Shown: piece after piece, positions 46,760 to 57,130 of the stretch
Numbering within the stretch: the stretch's first letter is position 1
How the letters are laid out: each line of letters starts with the position of its first letter
Source of the DNA: Forficula auricularia
Taxonomy: Eukaryota; Arthropoda; Insecta; Dermaptera; Forficulidae
NCBI GenBank assembly: GCA_024734495.1
Contig: JALMQS010000128.1
Span: 22,866,875-22,930,874, forward strand
Direction of reading: 5' to 3'
Length of the DNA stretch: 64,000 bases
Made by a program: the position numbers and the translations under genes
The notes under the pieces: model-generated
Databases searched by the model: none
Told to the model about the DNA's origin: nothing
What the model saw: the letters and a program-made list of their open reading frames with translations, nothing else

Positions 46760-47999
46760 ATTAGAAGTAACCGATATGTTTTGATGACCTGTCAGTGAGT
46801 CAGTCAGTCAGTTAGTGAGTCACTAAGTGCCAAAATTAGCCATTTTCCCAAGTCCATACCTCAAAATCTATTTAAGATATATTATTGAAATTTGGTACTC
46901 TTTTCAAGATTTATTACATATTTACATGTGTATAATTTCAGCTCTGTATCTCAAATGGGTCCAGCTGCAGGGGGGTCAAAAGTGGCTCAAAATTGTTCGT
47001 GTAAATATTGTACAGAATGCATGCGGTCAATGCTCGAACTTGTCCTGTAAACTCTGTGTGCTATGACAAACTAATGTGAAAATAATTTTTGATCAAAAAC
47101 ATTAAATTTTATATTATCTTGCTTTGGACCTTTGATTAGAAATCAATATGCGAATCAGGGGGTAAAAGATTAAACAAACATGATTTTAATGATTTTGTTA
47201 TAAAATTCATGATTGTTTGGTCTTTATCCCTTGATCCACACAATGATTAAATACCTACTATTATCAAAGAAACATGATACAATTTAACCTCCAGGTTTTA
47301 AATTGTTATTGCATATCATTTATCAAAGAAACATGATCCATTTGATTTTCTATTGAACGTAGTTAAGTAAAACTGCCCTTATTTAATGTCAAAAAAAATT
47401 GGTCGATTTATTATCTAAATTTCTAGATGTCAAGGTAAATATTATGAGGTGTTGACCTAATGATATGAAAGATTAATTTTAAAATTGCCTATTCTATTCA
47501 AGTGGGGTTAATTAATAAACCGATTGCTGTCAGATTGGCTTTTGTTTGCCGATGGAAAATCAATGACATAGTTGGTTAGCTGTGCGATTCTATTTGAAAT
47601 AGAAATTCAATTTAATTATTTAAAATGTTATATTTAGAATTTAATTAATGTTATTATTGAAGTATCAGGGTCGAGGAAAAATTCAGTAAAAAAGTTCAAA
47701 CCATTTTTAAAGTTTTCGACTTTATCTAAAATCTTCAGTAGAGTGACTTAATTAGTTTATCATTTAAGAAAATTTTTGTAGATATCATCGAATGTGTTAT
47801 TATGTCAAACAAAATTGTTAAAAATTAAGATGATGTATATTATGAAAATAAAAGCCAAACAAGTGCGATTCGGATTTGCATACATACGGTTTCTAATACA
47901 GTATATCACCCCTTTCTCGAGTATTTTGATATCTGGAAAAATCATGTTTTGAGAAAAAATGAAAAATATTCCAAAAATATTTAATTCTTATAATACATT
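46760..47999. other. unassigned sequence
   Basis: It holds a CAGT-rich simple repeat near 46791-46825, a small inverted repeat at 47153-47236 (GATTAAACAAACATGATT / AATCATGATTGTTTGGTC with mismatches) and AACAAGTGCGATTCGGATT near 47862. None supports a gene. Confidence 0.45.
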
Positions 48000-48002
48000 A
48001 TA

Positions 48003-48631
48003 GTCCAAGAGCTGGTGACACATTTTTGACTACGGATTTGAGCCAACTAGAAATAATGCGTAATAGTAGCGTCTATGATAGTTGTACAAGGAATGGCCAG
48101 TCTGGCTGGCTGTAGCAGGTGGACCAGGTACTGCGCATGGTGTGAGTGCGGTGAAAAATACATATGTGTTAAAAAATATTTTTGACCCACAGTGAAATTA
48201 AAAAAATTATAATTTATAGTCATTTATAAACATAATATATTCACCCCAGACCCATTTGAGTGGTGGGACGTGGAACCAGACCACCAAAAGTGTATTTTTA
48301 CAACATGAAAAAATAGCATGATGCTGTTGTAAAAATACACTTTTGGTGGTCTGGTTCCACGTCCCACCACTCAAATGGTCTGGGGTGAATATATTATGTT
48401 TATAATTGACTATAAATTATAATTTTTATAATTTCATTGTGGGTCAAAAATATTTTTTAACACATATGTATTTTTTACCGCACTCACACCATGCGCAGTA
48501 TCTGGTCCACCTGCTACAGCCAGCCAGACTGGCCATTCCTTCCTTGTACAACTATCAGAGACGGTACTATTACACATTATTTCTAGTTGGGTCAAATCCG
48601 TAGTCATAAATGTGTCACCAGCTCTTTGGAC
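48003..48631. mobile_element. long-hairpin MITE, copy 2 (629 bp)
   Basis: Ends GTCCAAGAGCTGGTGACAC and, inverted, GTGTCACCAGCTCTTTGGAC are flanked by TA (48001-48002, 48632-48633). The two halves are nearly perfect complements around ~48320, for example ACAACATGAAAAAATAGC at the centre. Same family as 23031-23625. Confidence 0.85.
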
Positions 48632-48739
48632 TATTACAGCAATTCTAGTTATTAACTCATATTATATTATTTAAAGTGTTTTTAATGATCCATGATAAAT
48701 AAATACAAATTTATTTGCATGAAATACACGATTTTCCAA

Positions 48740-49015
48740 GATTCTATGCTCTTTAATTTAATACTAACCGATCAAACGCATTCACCAATTCGTTTATCCC
48801 TGACTTCTAAAGTCTGGAACTCGCTTCTCCCGTCGCTAATATAACCTTCAGTCTTTCAGGACCCGCATCCCAAAATACCTTCAACTCCGACCGAATGTCT
48901 GAAATTTCTTCTTCTTATCACGATGCAAGACTACATCATGAGCTACAGAGGTCGTACCGTATATTTGTGCAACTTCTTATATCGATATCATTATAAAAAT
49001 AAATAATAAAAATCA
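48740..49015 (+). pseudogene. LINE D fragment: C-terminus and 3' tail, degenerate
   Basis: KVWNSLLPSL-type words, a TTCTTATCACGATGCAAGAC 3' UTR and an A-rich tail match LINE D with many changes; it is the most diverged fragment of the family. Confidence 0.55.
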
Positions 49016-49084
49016 AAAATAGGATAGGGATAATTCAAAATTTGGAAAAATCGAGATATTAACTACTGTTGTGGGGGTGGGAAG

Positions 49085-49628
49085 TCTTTCAAAAGTCGCG
49101 TCTAGATGTTTTTTAAAAATAAAACATGTAAATTCTTTGATTTTTATTTTTATAAAAATATGACTTTTAACAATTATATGTGAAAAATAACATCATTTAA
49201 ATATCCACCAGCAAGTCTAGATGTTTAAAAAAAAAAATAGGCTCTCATACGAACACCTAAATTTTGAAGGACGCGTTCACACATTTCAGCATCAAGTTTA
49301 TCAATTTCGACCCGAATGTTTTTCAGCTCTGCAATTGTTGTTGTCTTATTCACATAGACTTTACTTTTCAAAAAACCCCAAACGAAGTAATCTAATGGGG
49401 TTAAATCGCACGATTTTAGTCACCATTACGTGAAATAAATCGTCTTGGAACTTAGACCGCAATAACTCAATGTAACTTTAATAACTTTGTAACTAGTTCT
49501 AGCTTGTAACTATCCATAGCTAAAATTGTACATGTGTCCACTTCACAAATGTCAAAGATGAAATAAAAAGAAGGTATCGTTCAGAAAATATTTACTACTA
49601 ACATCTAGTCGCGACTTTTCAAGTTGCT
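49085..49628 (-). mobile_element. Tc1/mariner-like remnant
   Basis: Inverted ends CAAAAGTCGCGTCTAGATGT (49088 on) and ACATCTAGTCGCGACTTTTC (49599-49618) bound a piece of transposase. The total, ~540 bp, is well short of a full element, so it is internally deleted. Confidence 0.6.
49205..49440 (-). pseudogene. Tc1/mariner-like transposase, C-terminal piece
   Basis: The minus strand reads CDLTPLDYFVWGFLKSKVY, then TIAELKNIRVEI and MCERVLQNLGVRMRA. The TPLDYFVWG motif carries the segment after the second catalytic D in a large arthropod group of Tc1/mariner-related transposases; AELK...I and the MCERV helix follow in the family order. Upstream catalytic parts are missing and the frame is broken near 49390, so it is non-functional. 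Confidence 0.7.
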
Positions 49629-49639
49629 CCGTGAATTAC

Positions 49640-50145
49640 ATTCTTTTGCTCGCCTAGATCGGGCAGAAAATACTTAGGTAATATATATACCTTAATGACT
49701 TATAAAGAGAAATCATTTAGGTTTTCCTCTGATTAAACTTATATACATATAATGTAGTTAATTCGGGTTGAATAATAAATGACTATAAGCCAATGTATTC
49801 CTAAAAACAAATTATTTATTTTAAAAATTATTTACAGCTTTGATATTAGTTTTCTATATACAGAGATTATATTTAATATAATAAAAAACAAACATAATAT
49901 AATTACCTAAAAACAAATTGGTTTTTATAGTTTGTTTTCTGGTATTCAATCTTTTTATATTTTAAAACAAATTTTACACTTTAATATTAAAAACTAGTTT
50001 TCAAGCCGTCAGCTATTATAACCTTTTTTAATCAGTTTTTATATTTGACATGGAAAGCAGTGGGACCAACTTGATAGGCCTAAAGTCTTGCGCGGTTAAA
50101 TATGAAGATATTTTACATACATATTTAACTAATATAAATATGTGT
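49640..50145. other. unassigned AT-rich sequence
   Basis: I see no supported feature. Confidence 0.5.
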
Positions 50146-50465
50146 ATAAATAATTTATTTGTTAGAGACTATAGTTTTGAAGGTATGACCTCATCATCAG
50201 TCTTTTTAATTAGAAATATTCCATCTGTTATTTCTTGAGTTTAAATACTCGATTATATGTTTTCGTTTTTGTTGTAATAGTGTGCTGGTCACAACTAATC
50301 TGTTAACTAGATTGTTATATGACCAGCTCACAATTAACATAAAAACGAAAATATTCAACTTGGTATGTAAAATATGAGATAAAATATTTTTAATTAAAAT
50401 TAAGTACTGATGATGAAAGTCAAAACTTCAAAACTATTGTTTCTAGCAAATAAATTATATAGGTA
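50146..50465. repeat. family X foldback (~320 bp)
   Basis: Left arm AATTTATTTGTTAGAGACTA and right arm AGCAAATAAATT with TACTGATGATGAAAGTC pair, and a second inner pair (TGCTGGTCAC / TGACCAGCTC) marks the centre near 50310. Confidence 0.65.
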
Positions 50466-50469
50466 ATAT

Positions 50470-50625
50470 CGAGGGGTGAACCGCGACTTAAAATCGTGTA
50501 CAGCTACTTCCACTTCCACTTTCATTTCGAAGTAGAAGACAAGAGATAACAATAGATTATCTAATGAATTCCAAAGTAATTCCAAAGACCGTGTACACCT
50601 AATTCCAATCGCAGTTCACCCCTCG
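50470..50625. mobile_element. hAT-type MITE, copy 5 (156 bp)
   Basis: The 8-bp duplication GGTAATAT is perfect (50462-50469 and 50626-50633). The ends are CGAGGGGTGAACCGCGA and CAGTTCACCCCTCG. It lies directly beside the family X foldback. Confidence 0.9.
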
Positions 50626-50775
50626 GGTAATATATATATATATATTAGGCTGCTCCTTATTTTGGATATTTTAGAATATTTACGCGGACAGGGGCTCATA
50701 TGGTTATAAATAAATAAACAAAAATATCCCTCAAGTTTCAAATCTCTATCTCAATTTTAACCTAGTGCTACACAG

Positions 50776-52090
50776 CCAAAAAGACAGGCGCGGATAAATG
50801 TGAAATTTTCAGGACCATTAGCCTAACCTCACATGCCTCCAAAATCCTAACCAAAATAATCCAAAGAAAGAATAGAACAAAAGAGTTGAAGAAAATCTGG
50901 CGGAAGACCAGTTCGGCTTTAGAAGAAACAGAGGCACCCGAGAAGCAATTCTCTCTCTTAGACTAATAATAGAAAGGGCTTTTATCAGGGAAGAATCTGT
51001 CTACATCGGATTCATAGACCTAGAAAAAGCATTCGATAACGTCAATTGGGAAATTATGTTTAAAATATTAAAACAGGCAGGAATAAAATTCAGAGAGAGA
51101 AGACTAATCTACAATCTATATCAAAACCAGACGGCAATTATAAATATTGGTGATGAACAAAGAGAAGCCAAAATAAAAAAAGGTGTAAGACAAGGATGTG
51201 TGCTGTCACCCATGATTTTCAACTTATACATAGAAGAAGCGATTAAAGAATTCAAAGACAAAATTGATACAGGTATAGAAATCCAAGGTCAAAAGATCGC
51301 TATGTTAAGATTTGCCGATGACATTGCCCTTCTAGGAAGCAATAAAAAAGAATTAGAGAATGAACTGAATGGAATTAACCAAATCCTAATAGAAGAAATC
51401 AAAATGAAAATAAACAAGAATAAAACCAAGATCCTAGTATGTACAAAAAACGAACAAACGAGACAGGAATGCATCAAAATTAACCAAGAAAACCTAGAAG
51501 GAGTTAAGGAATTCCGCTACCTAGGAAGTAAAATAACATGGGATGGAAGGAGCGAAAACGAAATTAAATCAAGAATTGCCCAAGCAAAAATGGGGTTTAA
51601 TTCAAAACAAAAACTACTATGCTCCTCCTCAATCAGCTTAGAAAACAGGAAGTTGCTATTGAAGATATATGTATGGAGCATAGCCATGTACGGGTGTGAA
51701 ACCTGGACAATTAGAAAAGCGGAGAGAAAGAGATTAGAGGCTTTCGAAATGTAGTGCTACAGAAGAATGATGAATATCAAATGGATGGATAAAATTACAA
51801 AGAAGAAGTTCTTGGAAGAATCGGAGAAAGAAGAACCTTGTGGAAGAGTCTGAAGAAGAGAAGAGGTCAGATGATGGGGCACACACTGAGACATGGGGGA
51901 CTGCTTAGGGATATCTTGGAGGGGAGGTGGGAAAGAAAAGGGGAAGGGGAAGACCCAGATTAGAATATTTCAACCAAATAATCTGGGGATATGGGATGCC
52001 AGACATTTAGAGAGGTCAAACAGCTGGCGGGGACAGAGTGGAGACGGATTGTTGCATCAAACCAGTCTCAGGACTGTATACTCAATGATG
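50776..52090 (+). pseudogene. RTE-like reverse transcriptase, broken
   Basis: RT motifs are in order: EDQFGFRRNRGTREAI (~50905), FIDLEKAFDNVNWE (~51010), GVRQGCVLSPMIFNLYIEE (~51184), RFADDIALLGS with the catalytic ADD (~51307), and YLGSKITWDGR (~51518). A long unbroken frame runs 51056-51754 and ends at a TAG where family members probably have a Trp codon (EM-stop-CYRRMM). Further frames carry ERKRGRGRPR (~51930) and a final QTSLRTVY-type end. There is a frame change near 50890, the TAG, and at least one later shift. The endonuclease is missing. Confidence 0.82.
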
Positions 52091-52098
52091 ATGATGAT
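50776..52098 (+). mobile_element. RTE-like LINE, 5'-truncated, with target duplication
   Basis: GCTACACAG (50767-50775) and GCTACATAG (52099-52107) flank it, one mismatch. It ends in ATGATGATGATGAT, a short tandem tail typical of RTE-type elements. The 5' end starts inside RT. Confidence 0.8.
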
Positions 52099-52639
52099 GC
52101 TACATAGCGATTAAGTTTCTTATCTAAATAACATGGGGTTTCTGGCATTGAACGATCAATTTTTTACACCGGCCAAAGTTATAGTACACAAAATTTGAAA
52201 CTCTGTAGATTTTATTCTTATAATAGTAGCCATCCTCAGAATTTTTACAGATTCTTAGCTATTACAATTTTTGAGTTACATCTAGATAAAATACTGCTAT
52301 AATCTTAGTATTTTATAGATTCTAAAATTATAATAGCTAAAAATCTGTAAAAATTCAGAGAGATAGCTACTATTACAAGGATAAAGTCTACAGAGTTTCA
52401 ATTTTTTGAATCATTACTTTGGCCGGAATAAAAAATTGATCTTTTAATGCCAACAACCCCATGTTATTTAGATGGGAAACTTAATCGCTGTCTAGGTAGC
52501 ACTAGGTTAAAATTGAGATAAAAACTTGAAACTTGGGAGGATATTTTTTTTATTTATTTAGAATCATATGAGCTCCTGTCTGAGTAAATATTTGAAAATA
52601 TCCAAAATAAGGAACACCTAATATAAGTATATGTTTATT

Positions 52640-52805
52640 TGAATTAAGAGAGATAACCTCATTGATCCATTCTCATTCTGTAAATTCATTACATTAAATT
52701 ATATTACTTGTACCTAAAATTGTAAATTTATATGTCCTATTATGTAAAACTATAAATGTAAAAAAAATAGCCGAGAAGGCTAATAATAAAGATCAATCAA
52801 TCAAT
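52640..52805 (+). mobile_element. possible LINE 3' tail
   Basis: AAAAAAAATAGCCGAGAAGG followed by CTAATAATAAAGATC and (AATC)n looks like the 3' end of a non-LTR element. No coding part is attached. Confidence 0.35.
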
Positions 52806-53044
52806 TTATATCCATTTTATCATTCATTCTCCAATTTATGGGTTTTTTTCAAAATTTTCCCACAAAATTTTAAAAAATGATTAAAATAAAATAAAATAAA
52901 ATAAAAAGACCATTGTTCTAAATAAAGATGTTTCACCTTGCACTAACACCACAATCTCTACTAATCATTGTTCTAAATATAAACATGGGAAGGGAGTATT
53001 TATTGTTCGATGCTCAAATAATTGTAAAATAAAAAAATAAAAAG

Positions 53045-53507
53045 GTAAATTTTAATTGAATGCAATGGAAGGCAGCCCAGGGGTAGTGAGGAAAGAAAAA
53101 ATTAACACATCAAATAAGGTGTAATTTATTGGAATCGTTCCTCCTTTCCTTTCAACCCGACGTTTCTTGTATATTTTCCTCCTTCTTCAGGATTTCAAAG
53201 GGCCAATGAATGAAACAAATAAAATGTTTCCATCTTCTCTCTACAGTAGTGTTCAAAACCTTCTTCTTTTTTAGCAAAGGTATAGAAAAACATTTTTTTT
53301 TCTATGCCTTTGCTAAAAATGAAGAAGGTTTTGAACTACTACTGTGGAGAGAAGAAGGAAATATTTTATTTGTTTCATTCATTGACCCTTTGAAAACCAT
53401 GAAGAAGGAGGGAAAAATCCTATTAAAATTACACCTTATTTGATTTAATTTTTTCTTTCCTCACTACCCCTGGGCCACCTTCCATTACATTCAATTAAAA
53501 TTTCTAC
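53045..53507. repeat. foldback element (~460 bp)
   Basis: GTAAATTTTAATTGAATG / CATTCAATTAAAATTTCTAC form the ends and CAGGGGTAGTGAGGAAAG pairs with CTTTCCTCACTACCCCTG. The centre lies near 53292 (TAGCAAAGGTATAGAAAAAC / TATGCCTTTGCTA). An open frame across it is arm sequence. Confidence 0.75.
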
Positions 53508-54260
53508 CAGTCCGTCTCTCTCCAGAGAAAATTTCGTTGCAAAAAAAGGTAAATTTTAATTTGGAAATAAAAGATTTTGTTAAATAATCGTTGATTTATC
53601 TTTGAGAATTAAAAGTTCTTGGTTCGCTGAATTAATAAAATAATTAGTAGTCATTTTTTTTTCCTTTGAGTGAGAAAGGGAGATTATTTTAAGAGTTAGT
53701 AAAGCAAATGAGTTTCTTTGTGAAAAACATATGATTTCCAAATATTATTAAATTCTTAAACAATTATCTCAGAGATCTTTTTAGGTTAATCTTATGAAAA
53801 CATATCTAAGTTGGCTTCAATAATTTTCCCCTCCTGGCAACGGTTTTATTTGGCAACCAACTTTTTAGTATATTCGTCCGATTCAGGGACAGAGGATGGG
53901 CTGGCTGTTTTTGATTCCGGTCCAAATTTCTTCTCCTGGATGGCTAGGGCTAGATGTTTTCTATGATTCATACTGGAGGTATCCGCAATCTCCAAAAGAT
54001 ATGAACAACACAAATCTTACATTCATGGATTATTAACCATAAAATAAAAGAACTTTTCAATTTATCTGATAAAACAATCTCTATATTATTATTAAGGGGA
54101 ATTTGTATGATAGTGGATCTGATTTTGTAGAGTATGAATCTTTAGAGGAGTTAAATAAAAGGTTTATTTTTCAGAAGTTTTTTTAATTAATTTTAAATAA
54201 TGGTTTTTTAATTTATTCAAATATTTTGGAAATTCTTGCAATATTCCTTCTTCAGTGGAC
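53508..54260. other. unassigned sequence
   Basis: I see no supported feature. Confidence 0.5.
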
Positions 54261-54269
54261 CTTTTTAAC

Positions 54270-54488
54270 CAAGGGGTAATCCGCGATTGGAAGTAGGTGT
54301 ACACCTCTTTGGAAGTATTTTGGAAGTATTTGGAAATATTTGGAAGTACTTGGAAATATTTGAAAGTACTTGGAAATATTTAGAAGTACTTGGGAATATT
54401 TGAAAGTACTTGGAATTATTAGAAAGTGCTTGGAAATATTTGGAAGTACAAGTGGAAGTAGGTGTATTAGGTCGCGCTTCACCCCTCG
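54270..54488. mobile_element. hAT-type MITE, expanded copy (219 bp)
   Basis: The 8-bp duplication is TTTTTAAC / TTTTTAGC (54262-54269, 54489-54496). The inner part has been replaced by about seven units of GGAAATATTTGGAAGTACTT, making this copy ~60 bp longer than the others. Confidence 0.8.
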
Positions 54489-54496
54489 TTTTTAGC

Positions 54497-55535
54497 CGAC
54501 TTCAAAAAAGGAGGCTCTCAATTAGGCTGAATTTTAAAAAAAAATTCGTGTCTATGTTACCTGATTTCTTCTCCTCTTTTTTTGCATTGGGTTCAGCATA
54601 GTTTCCGATTGGTCCCGTTTTTTTCATTGGTATTGGGCCTCCTTGTTATGTTTGTTCAGGCATAACTTCTTTGTTTAAGAACCGATTTGAATTATTCTTT
54701 CTGCGTTTGGATCAGTATAGCTCCAAGATGATCAAGATACCTATTTATTTATTTATTTATTTATTTTATGTATGTATGTTCAGCTAGAACCTTTTGTCAC
54801 GTGATCAATTTCGATGATTCTTTTTTTATTGGTAATGGGGTACCTTAGGGTGGTACTATATTAATTTGGTCAAGTTCTGATGATGATATGATCAATGACG
54901 AAAAATCTCCAATTCTTATGAGAAAATAATCGAAATTATAATAATTAAAATCTTAAAATATTCATTTAAAACCCAAAACGTTTCGAGAGAATTTCTATAT
55001 TTATGGATTGAATTTTATTATCATTTTTTGATTCATTCGCCCGACGCTTTCTCTTACGGGATGCATGCTAGGTATTATATTTAGCCACTATTAATAACAT
55101 CAATAAAAAGAGAAAAATAAAAATAATTTTTATAAAAAAATAAAATAAAACCGACTTCAAAAATACTAAATGCAACAAATAAAATAATAAGAATTCAAAA
55201 ATCAAATAAAATGCACTAAAAGGTATAAAATAATTATCTAATTTAGTTACAACTAAAATACAAAATATTAGCATGAAATCACTTTTTGAAGTCGGTGCTA
55301 AACAAACTATATAAGCGAGCATACCCGCAAAACGTACTAAGTAAGTTCCGTCGAGTTCGATTCATAAAATGTATATGTTTGGCACCGACATCAAAAAGTG
55401 ATTTCATGTTAATATTTCGTCGTTTAGTTATAACTAAACTACATAATTATTTTATACCGTTTAGTGCATTTCATTTGATTTTTGAATTCCTATTATTTTA
55501 TTTGTTGCATTTAATTTTTTGAAGTCGGTTTTACT
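54497..55535 (-). repeat. ACCGACTTC foldback element, copy 5
   Basis: Reverse orientation. The tail starts with CCGACTTCAAAAAAGGAGGC and the head has arms at about 55150-55290 and 55382-55530 around CGTACTAAGTAAGTTCCGTC. It directly abuts the expanded MITE. Confidence 0.8.
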
Positions 55536-56170
55536 TTTTTATAATTGAGCAATTGCAATAATATAATGTTAGTTATAGTTAGACATTAGATTAAGTTAAA
55601 GATTTTTTTCATAAATATATTATATGTTATGATGTTTTTTATATATTACCTCAACCAAAAATCACCGTATTTGCTCAGCTTCAAAATCCGAACAGGGCCA
55701 CAGAGACATTTCATTTCATCATTTTTAATTCTGCTATGAAAATATTTGGATAAATTAAAAAACCGCACCATTTAAATTTAATTAAAAAAAGTGCTTAAAA
55801 ATAAGCCTTTTATTTAACACTTAAAAGAATCCTCACCACCAGCGTCAATTAAGATGAATCTATATATATTAAAGACAAAATTTTAAAGTGTCCGGAAAAG
55901 ATTTTATACTTGCACATATAAGCTAGAAAGTTGCGTATTTCCAATGAACAACAAATTTAATTAAAAATTTTAATAAATTATACCTTTGATTTTTCAACCA
56001 ATATCAGAACCAGTATATTTATAAAATTACAATTTTTATTGTAATATTATACAAAGCTAATATTCATTTAATAATTTTGAGTGTGATTGATTTTCAAGGA
56101 GAGAAATATTTCTCAAGTGGCGGGTGGTGACTTTTCAACCAAGGGAGGATGCTATCCAAATAATTTTTAT
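55536..56170. other. unassigned AT-rich sequence
   Basis: I see no supported feature. Confidence 0.5.
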
Positions 56171-56174
56171 AAAA

Positions 56175-57130
56175 AAAAAATAAAACCGACTTCAAAAAAC
56201 TTAAATACAACAAATAAAATAATAATAACTTAAAAATAATATAAAATCCACTAAAAGGTATAAAATAATTATCTTATTTAGTTACAACTAAACGACGAAA
56301 TATTAACATGAAATTACTTTTTGAAGTCGGTGCCAAACATATACATTTTATGAATCGCGCTTGACGGATCTTGCTTAGTACGTTTGGCGGGTACGCTCGC
56401 ATATATAGTTTGTTTGGCACCGAGTTCAAAAAGTAATTTCATGTTAATATTTCGTCGTTTAGTTGTAACTAAATAAAATAATTATTTTATACCTTTTAGT
56501 GGATTTCATTTTATTTTTAAGTTATTATTATTTTATTTGTTACATTAAAGTTTTTTGAAGTCGGTTTTATTTTTTTTTCATAAAAATTATTATTATTTTT
56601 CTCTTTTAGTGATGTTATTAATAGTGTCTTAATATAATAACTTGAATGCATCTCGTAAGAGAAAGCGTCAGGCGAATGAATCAGAAAATGATAATAAAAT
56701 TCAATTCATAAATATAGAAATTCTCTCGAAACGTTTGCGGGTTTTAAATGAATGGTATACGATTTTTTTGATAAAAGATTTTATTTATCATAATTTCGAT
56801 TATTTGCTTAAGAATTGGAGACTTACGTTATTTCGTCGTTAATCATATCATCAGAATTTGACCAAATTAATATGGCACCATCCCTAAGATACCCCATTTC
56901 CAACAAAAAAAGAATCATCGAAATCGGTTCATAAACAAAGAAGGCCTGAACAAACCTAACAAAAATGATCTAATCCCAATGAAAAAAACGGGACCAATCG
57001 CAAGCTAGACTGAACCCAATGCAAAAAACCCCATCAAAATCGGTTCACATTTGGCGGAGATATGAGGTAACATAGACACAAAAAAAAAAAATCAGTCTAA
57101 TAGAGAACCTTCTTTTTTGAAGTCGGTTAA
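56175..57130 (+). repeat. ACCGACTTC foldback element, copy 6
   Basis: Same orientation as copy 1: head with arms at about 56184-56330 and 56418-56570 around GACGGATCTTGCTTAGTACG, then the tail ending TTTTTTGAAGTCGGTT. Confidence 0.8.

Larger units (their letters stand above)
50648..52618. mobile_element. large foldback element split by a LINE
   Basis: Ends GGCTGCTCCTTATTTTGGAT and, inverted, ATCCAAAATAAGGAACACC have TA on both sides. The left arm (50648-50775) pairs with 52480-52618; inner arms at 52108-52260 pair with 52330-52490. Without the LINE the element is ~640 bp and almost entirely palindromic. Confidence 0.75.

Noticed and set aside
53210..53443. 77-residue frame in the 53-kb foldback
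   Set aside because: It spans the palindrome centre; its two halves are complements of each other.
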